A stretch of 10,171 nucleotides of DNA from Deltaproteobacteria bacterium (GCA_030670715.1 DAOVBC010000058.1:1-10171); one strand, 5' to 3'; shown: positions 1 through 7,100, counted from the first letter of the stretch. Program-made: numbers and translations. The notes: generated by a model from the sequence alone, not told the origin.

Positions 1-90
1 TCGTCTTCCTACACAAACGGCTTTCTGCAGATCCGACTGGCCAAGACATCCCGCAAAATCACACACAAAATACCGATTGAAGACGGTTAA
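1..90 (+). CDS. Hsp20/alpha-crystallin family small heat shock protein (C-terminal end only)
   Basis: This is the last 29 codons of a gene that begins outside the window, read in frame 1 and ending at TAA 88-90. The peptide has the end of an alpha-crystallin beta-sandwich (a Y-x-NGFLQIRLAK segment, residues 4-15 of the visible part). It is followed by a C-terminal IPI tripeptide (visible residues 24-26), which fits the I-x-I motif that small heat shock proteins use to dock onto neighbouring subunits in the oligomer. The family holds unfolding cytoplasmic proteins in an ATP-independent way. Its position 98 bp upstream of lon, a protease that clears damaged protein, supports the call. Only the tail is visible, so the length and N-terminal features cannot be judged. 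Confidence 0.72.
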   Translation, partial: SSSYTNGFLQIRLAKTSRKITHKIPIEDG

Positions 91-188
91 TCTAACCCGG
101 AACTGAACCTAAAAACCGGATTGAAAGACGGGAATATTCGATTCAAGCGCGCATATGAGTTTAAAATTACTATCGTTCGGAGATAAAC
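91..188. other. hsp20-lon intergenic spacer
   Basis: This 98-bp spacer shows no convincing terminator hairpin, and I could not fit a sigma-70 or sigma-32 promoter with acceptable spacing. There is a short palindrome, GAATATTC, at 131-138. The last bases (CGGAGAT, 178-184) form the ribosome binding site of lon. The lack of a terminator leaves read-through from the hsp20 gene into lon possible. Confidence 0.4.
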
Positions 189-2567
189 ATGACGGAAGAG
201 CAAATCCTTGAAGGATCAGGTCCTGAAAAATTACCGGATGTTCTGCCCATTCTGCCTTTGTTTGATGCCGCCCTTTTTCCGAAAATGGTCTTACCGCTGG
301 TCGTCATGCAGAGTGAATCCATACGGCTGATTGATGAAGCAATGTCCGGGGATCGGACCATCGGTCTCCTGGTGGCACGGAAAAAGACGGATGAAATTCC
401 GTATCCAAAGGAAAACCTGGCAAAAGTCGGAACCAGCGCCCTGATTCTGAAAATGGCTAAAATGGAAGACCAGAAAGCCCAGCTCCTGGTTCAAGGGGTG
501 AGCAGATTCCGGGTGACCGCCTTTCAGGAAGGCAAACCTTACCTGACGGCGCACATCGAGCACTTGCCGGAAAAGGAGCAAAAAGACGACGAAACCGAAG
601 CGCTGATGGCCAACCTGGTTGGACTGTTCACTAAAATCATAGAGCTTTCCCCCGGACTGCCCCAGGAAATCGGCGGAATGTCAAAATCGATCCAGGACCC
701 GGGCACACTGGCCGACATGGTGGCATCCACGATCAATTCAACCCCGGAGGAAAAACAATCGATTCTGGAAATTACAGATGTTAAAAAAAGACTGAAAAGT
801 GTCACCCGGTTGGCGAACCATCAGCTCCAAATCCTGGAACTCGGCAACAAAATCCAGTCCCAGGTGAAAGGTGACATGGAGAAAAGTCAACGGGAATACT
901 ATCTGCGCCAACAGCTGAAGGCAATCAAAGAAGAGCTGGGAGAAAAAGACGAAGAGACCGTGGAGGTTGATGAGTACAGAGTAAAAATCGAAGAGGCCAA
1001 TCTCCCCGAAGAAGCCGCAAAAGAGGCCGAGCGCGAACTGAATCGCCTGTCGCGCATGCATCCGTCATCAGCGGAATACACTGTGGCCTCCACCTACCTC
1101 GACTGGCTTACATCGCTGCCCTGGCACACCAGCACCCAGGACACACTGGATGTCAAAAAGGCCAGAAAGATTTTAGATGAAGACCATTACGGTCTTGAAA
1201 AACCGAAAAAACGAATTGTCGAATATCTTGCCGTCCGCAAACTGAAACCGGAATCGAAAGGCCCCATCCTATGCTTTGCCGGTCCTCCGGGCACCGGAAA
1301 AACCTCCCTGGGACGATCGATCGCCCGGGCTCTCGGCCGCAAATTCCATCGCATCTCCCTGGGGGGGGTAAGAGATGAAGCGGAAATCAGAGGACACCGG
1401 CGCACCTATGTCGGCGCACTCCCGGGCCGGATTATACAGGGCATCAGACGCGCCGGATCCAACAACCCGGTTTTTATGCTCGATGAAATTGACAAAGTGG
1501 GCAGCGATTTTCGCGGAGATCCGTCTTCGGCCCTGCTTGAAGTACTCGACCCGGAACAAAACTTCTCCTTTTCCGATCACTACCTGGATGTGGCCTACGA
1601 TCTATCGAAGGTCATGTTTATCACTACGGCCAACATCCTCGATACCATACCCCCGGCCCTGCGGGACCGGATGGAAGTATTGCAGCTGCTTGGATATACG
1701 GAGGACGAAAAAATAAAAATCGCCAACCGCTTTCTCATCCCCCGTCAAAGAAGAGAACACGGGTTGAAGGCCGATCAAGTATCGTTTACAAAAGGTGCGG
1801 TCAAACACATCATCTCCGGTTACACCCGAGAGGCCGGGCTGCGTAACCTGGAACGGGAAATCGCAACCATCTGCCGGGGCGTGGCGAGTAAAATCGCAAG
1901 CGACGAAGCCGGATCTGTATCCATTACGGTTTCAAATTTACAAAAATTCCTGGGGCCGATGCATTTTACCTCCGAAGTAAAAACCCGGATTCAGACCCCC
2001 GGCGTGGCCATGGGGCTCGCCTGGACCCAGGCCGGCGGTGAACTGCTTTTCATTGAAGCAACGGCGATGAAAGGAAATAAAGGGCTGACGCTGACCGGTC
2101 AACTCGGAGATGTCATGAAAGAATCCGCAACCGCCGCTTTGAGCTTTATCCGTACAAATGCCACAAAACTGAAAATCGCCGAGGACTTTTTTGATACCCG
2201 GGACATCCACATTCACATACCGGCGGGCGCAATTCCGAAGGACGGTCCATCGGCCGGGGTTACGATGCTTACCGCCCTGGTTTCTCTTTTGAGCGACAAA
2301 CCCATCAAAAAAGATCTTGCCATGACCGGTGAAATAACGCTGCGCGGCCAGGTGCTGCCCGTCGGCGGAGTCAAGGATAAAGTCCTTGCAGCGCACCGGG
2401 CAGGCATAAAAACAATTATTTTACCGGCCTGGAACAAAAAGGACATAGAGGATACCCCCAAGAAAGTACAAAAGGAAATCAAATTTCATTATGTCGACAA
2501 AATGATCGAAGTTCTCAGAATCGCACTGGATAATGAACACAAGAACAGGCAAACAAACCGGAAATAA
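189..2567 (+). CDS. lon: ATP-dependent endopeptidase La (Lon protease)
   Basis: This is a full-length Lon (792 residues; E. coli Lon is 784), a cytoplasmic hexameric AAA+ serine protease that unfolds and degrades misfolded and regulatory proteins. Domains in order are an N-terminal substrate-recognition LON domain (about 17-208), a helical linker (about 210-330), the AAA+ module (about 335-590) and the protease domain (about 595-780). Visible residues include Walker A GPPGTGKT (365-372), Walker B FMLDEID (429-435), sensor-1 Asn482, a likely arginine finger Arg494, a sensor-2 Arg552 in REAGLR, and the catalytic dyad Ser688 (in PKDGPSAG) and Lys731 (in GGVKDK). The Ser-Lys spacing of 43 matches E. 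coli S679/K722. The ATG has a CGGAGAT ribosome site 4 bases upstream. A run of eight G lies inside the AAA+ region at 1361-1368, yet the frame is intact. The rlpA-like gene follows after 6 bp. Confidence 0.98.
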   Translation: MTEEQILEGSGPEKLPDVLPILPLFDAALFPKMVLPLVVMQSESIRLIDEAMSGDRTIGLLVARKKTDEIPYPKENLAKVGTSALILKMAKMEDQKAQLLVQGVSRFRVTAFQEGKPYLTAHIEHLPEKEQKDDETEALMANLVGLFTKIIELSPGLPQEIGGMSKSIQDPGTLADMVASTINSTPEEKQSILEITDVKKRLKSVTRLANHQLQILELGNKIQSQVKGDMEKSQREYYLRQQLKAIKEELGEKDEETVEVDEYRVKIEEANLPEEAAKEAERELNRLSRMHPSSAEYTVASTYLDWLTSLPWHTSTQDTLDVKKARKILDEDHYGLEKPKKRIVEYLAVRKLKPESKGPILCFAGPPGTGKTSLGRSIARALGRKFHRISLGGVRDEAEIRGHRRTYVGALPGRIIQGIRRAGSNNPVFMLDEIDKVGSDFRGDPSSALLEVLDPEQNFSFSDHYLDVAYDLSKVMFITTANILDTIPPALRDRMEVLQLLGYTEDEKIKIANRFLIPRQRREHGLKADQVSFTKGAVKHIISGYTREAGLRNLEREIATICRGVASKIASDEAGSVSITVSNLQKFLGPMHFTSEVKTRIQTPGVAMGLAWTQAGGELLFIEATAMKGNKGLTLTGQLGDVMKESATAALSFIRTNATKLKIAEDFFDTRDIHIHIPAGAIPKDGPSAGVTMLTALVSLLSDKPIKKDLAMTGEITLRGQVLPVGGVKDKVLAAHRAGIKTIILPAWNKKDIEDTPKKVQKEIKFHYVDKMIEVLRIALDNEHKNRQTNRK
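1361..1368 (+). repeat. G8 homopolymer inside lon
   Basis: Eight consecutive G residues encode part of the conserved SLGGVRDE segment just after Walker A. Homopolymers of this length are slippage-prone, and one base gained or lost would abolish the protease. The frame as given is open. Confidence 0.9.
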
Positions 2568-2573
2568 GCGGAT

Positions 2574-3341
2574 ATGAATCAAACCAATTACCGTCTTAAA
2601 CGACTCATTTGCCTGTCTCTTTCAGGGTTAATCATTTTCCTTTTTCAAAACAGCTGCTCTACCGTCCGAACCTCCCCCTCCCCGGACAACGTCCCGTCGT
2701 CTCCTAAACCGTATAAAGTGCAGGGCAAGTGGTATCAGCCGCGATCTCATGCGTACGGTTTCAGGCAGAAAGGAACTGCCTCCTGGTACGGGGAAAAGTT
2801 CCATGGCCGTAAAACCTCAAACGGTGAAGTTTACAACATGTACGGAATATCGGCAGCCCACAAGACACTGCCATTTAACACGGTTGTCACGGTTCGCAAC
2901 CTTGATAACGGCAAAACGCTCGATGTGCGCATCAACGATCGCGGCCCTTTTGTGCGCGGCAGGATCATCGATCTTTCATACGGCGCCGCAAAGAAAATCG
3001 GGCTGGTCGGGCCCGGAACGGCCAGGGTGGAAATTGAGGCACTGGGGACGGTCAAAGGGCCGGTTGCTTCGTGGCAGCAAGAGCACACCTACACGCCCGT
3101 TGATTACAACAGCGGGGTATTCACATTTCAGGTGGGTGCCTTTCGCGAACGCAATAACGCCGAAAGGCTCAGGGCGAAGCTCGACCAGACCTATAAAAAC
3201 GCCCATATCACCACTTACGATTCCGTAGACGGTACATACTACCGCGTGCGGGTCGGTTCCTTCACCAACCTGGAAGAGGCCCGCAAGGGGGAAGAGGTTT
3301 TGATCAGGGAGGGGTATGAGCCGATCATTGTAGCGGATTAA
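2574..3341 (+). CDS. rlpA: RlpA-family septal ring lytic transglycosylase with SPOR domain
   Basis: This 255-residue envelope protein has an N-terminal export signal (basic 7-10, hydrophobic 11-24), a double-psi beta-barrel RlpA domain (about 66-157) and a C-terminal SPOR domain (about 181-254) that would bind denuded septal glycan. RlpA of Pseudomonas aeruginosa cleaves peptidoglycan strands that lack stem peptides. Its key Glu120, His131 and Asp157 (recalled numbering) match Glu85 (SNGEVY), His96 (AAHKTLPF) and Asp122 (NDRGPF) here with identical spacing, so activity is likely. Cys28 follows the hydrophobic stretch and may be lipidated, but the preceding residues QNS are a poor lipobox (Q at -3), so lipoprotein status is likely rather than certain. 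The start lies 6 bp after the lon stop, and the ribosome site is weak (AAGCGGAT), so translation may be coupled to lon. Confidence 0.92.
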   Translation: MNQTNYRLKRLICLSLSGLIIFLFQNSCSTVRTSPSPDNVPSSPKPYKVQGKWYQPRSHAYGFRQKGTASWYGEKFHGRKTSNGEVYNMYGISAAHKTLPFNTVVTVRNLDNGKTLDVRINDRGPFVRGRIIDLSYGAAKKIGLVGPGTARVEIEALGTVKGPVASWQQEHTYTPVDYNSGVFTFQVGAFRERNNAERLRAKLDQTYKNAHITTYDSVDGTYYRVRVGSFTNLEEARKGEEVLIREGYEPIIVAD

Positions 3342-3345
3342 AAAC

Positions 3346-3429
3346 GGTTTTAGGTTTCCGGTTTTAAGTTTTAGGTTGAACTGAATAATCCATATAATTC
3401 TTAAAACTTAAAACCTAAAACTTAAAACT
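3346..3429. repeat. Inverted heptad repeat array, unit RGTTTTA
   Basis: The rlpA-gmhB spacer is built from 7-bp units. The left arm has five units in register at 3346-3380 (GGTTTTA, GGTTTCC, GGTTTTA, AGTTTTA, GGTTGAA). After a spacer, the right arm has four units in the opposite orientation at 3402-3429, reading TAAAACY. Positions 3361-3377 and 3412-3428 are perfect 17-bp inverted repeats separated by 34 bp, so the region can form an AT-rich hairpin or cruciform. It may serve as the transcription end of rlpA, but it lacks a GC stem followed by a T run. It is non-coding in this strand context. Confidence 0.85.
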
Positions 3430-3480
3430 ATGGCACTTTAGTCTAAAATCCTTTCGCAAACAGTTGATACAAACTTAACA

Positions 3481-4053
3481 TTGAAACAGCCCGAAGTTCT
3501 CCATAAAGTTGTTTTTTTAGACCGTGACGGGGTGATAAATCGGGACTCGGCGGAGTACATTAAGAGCCGGCAAGAGTTTGAATTTCTTCCCGGAAGCATC
3601 ACCGCCCTGGTGCGTCTTCGTGAAGCCGGTTATGATGTGATTGTCATCACCAATCAGTCGGCTGTCAACCGCGGCATGATAACCCTTAAAGGGCTTGACG
3701 ATATCCATAGCATAATGAAAGAGACCATCCAGCGCCATGGCGGGCGAATCCGGGATATCTACTACTGCCCCCATCGACCGGACGAAGGTTGCGACTGCCG
3801 TAAACCAAAACCCGGATTGATCCTCAAAGCCTGTGATCAATATACGATTGATCTCAACCATGCGATAATGGTGGGCGATAGTACAAAAGACATTGAATGC
3901 GCGCGCAATGCCGGCTGCGCCAGGGCGGTTCTGGTCAAAACCGGCAACGGCCCGAAGTCGGAAAAGGAATTGAAAGCCGGGGGATTCGAGGCCGACTATG
4001 TGGCCACGGATCTTGAAAATGCGGCTGACTGGATTATTCAAGAGGACGTTTAA
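3481..4053 (+). CDS. gmhB: D-glycero-D-manno-heptose 1,7-bisphosphate 7-phosphatase (GmhB-like HAD phosphatase)
   Basis: This 190-residue cytoplasmic HAD-IIIA phosphatase is predicted to remove the 7-phosphate of heptose bisphosphate during ADP-heptose synthesis for LPS core. HAD motif I is DRDGVIN, with nucleophile Asp14 and acid/base Asp16. Motif II is ITNQS (Thr57), motif III is in RKPKPG (Lys108 or Lys110), and motif IV is GDSTKD (132-137, Mg2+ ligands). A structural zinc site CPH...CDC is seen at Cys96, His98, Cys104 and Cys106, and is diagnostic of the GmhB/HisB-N branch. The loop between its halves is only five residues, shorter than I recall for E. coli GmhB. A histidinol-phosphatase role is the alternative, but no his gene is nearby. 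The only plausible start is TTG 3481: an in-frame TAG lies at 3439-3441 and there is no ATG before the catalytic motif. The ribosome site is poor, suggesting low expression. Confidence 0.88.
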   Translation: MKQPEVLHKVVFLDRDGVINRDSAEYIKSRQEFEFLPGSITALVRLREAGYDVIVITNQSAVNRGMITLKGLDDIHSIMKETIQRHGGRIRDIYYCPHRPDEGCDCRKPKPGLILKACDQYTIDLNHAIMVGDSTKDIECARNAGCARAVLVKTGNGPKSEKELKAGGFEADYVATDLENAADWIIQEDV

Positions 4054-4205
4054 TTTGCACGATACAAGATGCAGGATGCACGATTTTCGTTTTTGATGTT
4101 CTATATGCGATAGAGGCAATTTAATCGTCCTTTTCCTTGATCCAGTATCAAGTATCCAGGATCACGGATCATGCCTCGTGCATCTTGGATCCTGTATCTT
4201 GCATC
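4054..4205. repeat. Inverted heptad repeat array, unit NWGNATC
   Basis: Starting immediately after the gmhB stop, 7-bp units run in one orientation at 4054-4088 (clear units GATACAA, GATGCAG, GATGCAC). After a spacer, ten contiguous units run in the opposite orientation at 4136-4205. In the right block all ten units end in TC, nine end in ATC and nine have G at position 3, so the register is unmistakable although units differ from each other. Segment 4057-4084 pairs with 4175-4202 at about 23 of 28 positions, across a 90-bp loop. No coding potential is visible. The arrangement mirrors the block upstream of gmhB but uses a different unit sequence. Confidence 0.87.
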
Positions 4206-4266
4206 TTTAAAACTGCCTACCCAACCCGAATAAGTCGGAAAAGTTATAAGTGAACTAAAGTTTCAA

Positions 4267-6450
4267 ATGGCCACCAATAACACCCCTACCACCACCCTCG
4301 AAGGACATCTCGAGCGAGTGACCTATTACAACCGGGACAATCATTATACAATTGCAAAACTGCGGACTGCCGCAACGGCAAATCTCGTAACGGTTCTCGG
4401 TTATATGCCGCACCCCAATGCGGGCGAAGCCTTAAGAGTTACGGGCACATGGGAAACCCATGCCAGATACGGTCAGCAGCTGCGAATGACCTCCTTTGAA
4501 ACAATGCTGCCGGCCTCCATTGAGGGTATTATAAAGTATCTGTCCTCCGGCTTTATTAAGGGCGTTGGTCCCAAAACCGTTTCCAGGCTGGTCGGTCGCT
4601 TCAAAGATAAAACACTGGAAGTGATTGAAAAAGATCCGGGCCGGCTGACTGAGGTGAACGGTATCGGTGCCGAAACGGCGTCGCGTATCATCGAAGGCTG
4701 GAAGTCCCACCACGGTCTGAGAAGTGTAATGCAATTTTTACAGGATAACGGCTTAAAAACATCTCATGCCGTAAAAATATTCAAAAAATACGGGAAAGAG
4801 GCGCTGGATGTTCTACGCGATGATCCGTTTCGCCTGGCCCACGATTTTCCGGGGGCCGGATTTTACATCGCCGATACGATCATGCAAAATTCCGGAATCC
4901 CACCCGATGACCCTGAGCGGGTTCAGGCATGTGTTCTGCACATTATCCGGAACCTGGCAGGAGAGGGAAATATTTATGTCAACCGGGACCGGTTGATTGA
5001 CCGCTGCGAGCAGCTGTTCGGTATTGAAGCGGAAGCTTGCCGTACAGCGATTGACAACCTGGCCGTGGCAAAAGAGATCGTCATTGAAGCGGCGCCGGCG
5101 GACCCGGGGAAGCAGGCCGTTTATTTAAGACCGCTTTACCTTGCGGAAGCCGGTATCGCCGCCAGGATAAAAGCGCTCCTGTCCTACCCGGTAACGACGC
5201 CCGGCCCTGATCGCCACCTGATCACCACAGAAATACTTCATAAACTTGCCATTCAACTGCCATCAGAACAGCTGGAGGTACTGGAAAACATTTTTTCTCA
5301 AAGAGTGGCCATCATCACCGGAGGCCCCGGCACAGGCAAAACAACGTTGATTCGCTCGATAACAGCCATTTATGAATCTCTTGCAAAGCAAGTCATCCTG
5401 AGCGCGCCAACCGGGCGCGCAGCCCGTCGCCTGTCTGAAGTTACAAACAGGAAAGCTTTCACGATCCACAAGCTTCTGGGGTTGCGCCCGGGAGAAGAGA
5501 TGGTGGAAAAGGACCGGGACAACCCACTGTCGGCGGACGTCGTCATTGTCGATGAAGCTTCCATGATTGACACTTTTCTCATGTTTCACCTGCTCAGTGG
5601 TATGCATATATCCTCGCAGCTGATTCTGGTGGGTGATGTTTTTCAACTTCCCGCGGTGGGCCCGGGAAACGTGCTTTCGGACCTGATTCAATCCCGCTCC
5701 GTTAAAACTTTTGAACTAAAAAAAATCTTCCGGCAGGCCCGGGAAAGCACGATCATTCTCAACGCACACCGGATCCGCCGCGGTAAACCGCCTGCCATCA
5801 AAGAAGCGGATGTACTGCCGGAGCTGACCGATTTTTATTTTGTTGAGCAACATCAGCCCGAAACTGTCGTCAACCTGATCGTTGAATTGTGTATGCAGAA
5901 AATTCCAGACCGTTTTGCCTTTGATCCTGTCAATGACATTCAAGTGTTGACACCCATGCACAAAGGGGTTGTCGGCACCTTGCACCTTAACCAGGTGCTG
6001 CAGGAACACCTGAATCCGAATCCGATCACCCTGCGCACTGCCGGGCAGTCCTTTAAGCCGGGCGACAAGGTGATGCACCTGATAAACAACTATCAGAAAA
6101 AGATCTTCAACGGAGACAGCGGAACGATTAGTGATATCGATCTTAAAAACGGGATCGTATCCGTAAATTACGAAGGCAGGATCGTCGAGTATGATCTTTC
6201 GGATCTGGACGAAATCGGTCTGGCATATGCCATCACCGTTCACAAAGCACAGGGCTCGGAATATCCTGCGGTAATTATTCCGATGATGACACAGCATTTC
6301 GCCCTGCTGCAGCGGAACCTGCTGTACACCGCGATCACCCGGGGGAAAAGGCTGGTCGTTGTCATCGGAACTCAAAAAGCGCTTGATATCGCGCTGAAAA
6401 ATGATCGGCCCGGGAAACGCCTTTCCGGCCTTTATCACCGGCTGCAATAA
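4267..6450 (+). CDS. recD2: RecD2-type ATP-dependent DNA helicase
   Basis: This 727-residue superfamily 1B 5'-3' helicase is of the RecD2/RecD-like family found in bacteria without a dedicated RecBC partner, and is thought to act in DNA repair and fork processing. It has an N-terminal OB-like region (about 10-85), helix-hairpin-helix motifs (about 94-145, with GVGPKT and NGIGAET), a helical region to about 335, then the motor. Motor motifs are Walker A GGPGTGKTT (352-360), Walker B VIVDEASM (426-433), motif III LVGDVFQLPAVGPG (454-467), a motif IV-like FRQ (488-490), an SH3-like insert near 595-645, motif V/Va TVHKAQGSEY (657-666) and motif VI YTAITRGKR (687-695). Length is typical for the family. 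An in-frame TAA at 4231-4233 limits upstream extension. The ATG at 4267 has no strong ribosome site, suggesting low expression. No recB or recC is visible here. Confidence 0.95.
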   Translation: MATNNTPTTTLEGHLERVTYYNRDNHYTIAKLRTAATANLVTVLGYMPHPNAGEALRVTGTWETHARYGQQLRMTSFETMLPASIEGIIKYLSSGFIKGVGPKTVSRLVGRFKDKTLEVIEKDPGRLTEVNGIGAETASRIIEGWKSHHGLRSVMQFLQDNGLKTSHAVKIFKKYGKEALDVLRDDPFRLAHDFPGAGFYIADTIMQNSGIPPDDPERVQACVLHIIRNLAGEGNIYVNRDRLIDRCEQLFGIEAEACRTAIDNLAVAKEIVIEAAPADPGKQAVYLRPLYLAEAGIAARIKALLSYPVTTPGPDRHLITTEILHKLAIQLPSEQLEVLENIFSQRVAIITGGPGTGKTTLIRSITAIYESLAKQVILSAPTGRAARRLSEVTNRKAFTIHKLLGLRPGEEMVEKDRDNPLSADVVIVDEASMIDTFLMFHLLSGMHISSQLILVGDVFQLPAVGPGNVLSDLIQSRSVKTFELKKIFRQARESTIILNAHRIRRGKPPAIKEADVLPELTDFYFVEQHQPETVVNLIVELCMQKIPDRFAFDPVNDIQVLTPMHKGVVGTLHLNQVLQEHLNPNPITLRTAGQSFKPGDKVMHLINNYQKKIFNGDSGTISDIDLKNGIVSVNYEGRIVEYDLSDLDEIGLAYAITVHKAQGSEYPAVIIPMMTQHFALLQRNLLYTAITRGKRLVVVIGTQKALDIALKNDRPGKRLSGLYHRLQ

Positions 6451-6510
6451 TCCAGCGTGCGACCATAGCCTGGATAGAACCTGGAGCCTTATAACCCGCT
6501 TTTGGTTCAA

Positions 6511-6673
6511 TAAGGGTTCACGAAGAAATAAGTTCGCAATTTTAGGCGTTGAGGGGCCCGACTGGCAAGGCGCGAAAACGTAGGAATATCCAGCATATTT
6601 CGAGTTTTCGCAACGCAATCAGTCGGAATGCATCGACGTCTAAAATGTGAAGTTATTTTTGAGTGAGCCCTAA
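6511..6673. repeat. Long imperfect palindrome (about 160 bp)
   Basis: Left arm 6511-6579 and right arm 6604-6673 are inverted copies. They match at roughly three quarters of positions by eye, with a few one- or two-base indels, across a 24-bp centre. Matching blocks include TAAGGG/CCCTAA at the outer ends, AAATAAG/AGTTATTT, ATTTTAG/CTAAAAT, CCGACTG/CAGTCGG, and the innermost perfect GCGAAAAC (6572-6579)/GTTTTCGC (6604-6611). Transcribed, it would fold into one long interrupted stem. It lies 60 bp after recD2 and ends before the promoter of the next operon, so it may insulate or terminate. It may also be a member of a dispersed intergenic repeat family. Confidence 0.85.
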
Positions 6674-6696
6674 GTGGACACCGATTTCATGCCGAA

Positions 6697-6722
6697 TTGA
6701 CACTGTCTCTTGACATTGTCCG
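6697..6722 (+). repeat. 13-bp tandem direct repeat, TTGACAnTGTC
   Basis: Two copies of TTGACA-N-TGTC lie head to tail at 6697-6709 and 6710-6722. A related TGGACA occurs at 6675-6680. The second copy supplies the -35 box of the predicted promoter. The repeat could be an operator, or the multi-repeat terminus of a decayed insertion sequence. Confidence 0.6.
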
Positions 6723-6737
6723 CTGAAATGTTATAAC
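6710..6737 (+). promoter_or_regulatory. Sigma-70-type promoter for the 7113-10171 operon
   Basis: A perfect -35 box TTGACA (6710-6715) is followed by a 16-bp spacer and a -10 box TATAAC (6732-6737, five of six consensus bases). Transcription would start near 6744, leaving about 370 bases of leader before the first ATG at 7113. It is the best promoter I can fit in the spacer upstream of the operon. A second TTGACA at 6697-6702 has no matching -10 box. Confidence 0.55.
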
Positions 6738-6804
6738 TAGTTCAAAGAGTCTACAATTTCTATCGTATTGTTTTTCTGGCTTGTGGTCTTAATCTTGAGC
6801 TGCT

Positions 6805-7047
6805 CTATTTGATTCCGTTCAAATCGGTGCCGACGATCACACCAGTTCCTCTTGCCAACATCGTAAGTGATCTCATCCGGATCCGGCATTCACTATTCTC
6901 CAACTGCCGTAAACCACAACAGCCTGTTCCCAATACATCTGTCTTTCCAGAACGTCCGCGCTGAGGTGTTTTTTCAACGAGTTCGGTCAGTATCTGACCA
7001 GCGGTCTTTATGTTTACAGTTGACTCTGCTTCGGCTTGACAGTTCAA
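6805..7047 (-). pseudogene. Doubtful minus-strand ORF, possible gene relic
   Basis: An open frame of 80 codons from a TTG on the minus strand opposes the leader of the CNB-like gene. Around residues 16-36 it reads AGQILTELVEKTPQRGRSGKT. From memory this faintly recalls the AGE-x-L...GRP-x-KT segment of a family of phage and island helix-turn-helix proteins. The similarity stops soon after. No ribosome site, no ATG and no recognisable complete domain are seen. It may be chance, or a decayed remnant of a mobile element gene. Confidence 0.2.
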
Positions 7048-7100
7048 ATCACCATTCGTGCCTAAATTGCAGATTTTTTCAGCCGAGATACGGTGGAAAT

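Noticed and set aside
121..160. Promoter for lon using TTGAAA at 121-126
   Set aside because: No acceptable -10 box occurs at 15-19 bp spacing.
2574..2660. Confident lipoprotein call for RlpA
   Set aside because: Cys28 follows a hydrophobic segment, but Gln at -3 does not fit the usual lipobox, so it is reported only as likely.
3346..3429. Telomere-like repeat, because TTTTAGG resembles TTTAGGG
   Set aside because: The 7-bp length and partial base match look coincidental. The units are degenerate, internal to the chromosome and arranged as inverted arms.
3346..3429. Canonical rho-independent terminator after rlpA
   Set aside because: The stem is AT-rich with a 34-bp loop and no T run follows. 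A termination role remains possible but is not canonical.
3517..4119. 200-codon minus-strand ORF opposite gmhB
   Set aside because: The plus strand carries every HAD and zinc-site motif, and the antisense frame has no domain or ribosome site.
4054..4205. CRISPR array
   Set aside because: Units are 7 bp and contiguous with no spacers, and no cas genes are present.
5716..6618. 300-codon minus-strand ORF opposite the end of recD2
   Set aside because: It overlaps recD2 in antisense across conserved helicase motifs, shows no recognisable domain, and extends into the palindrome. It is a shadow of the real gene.
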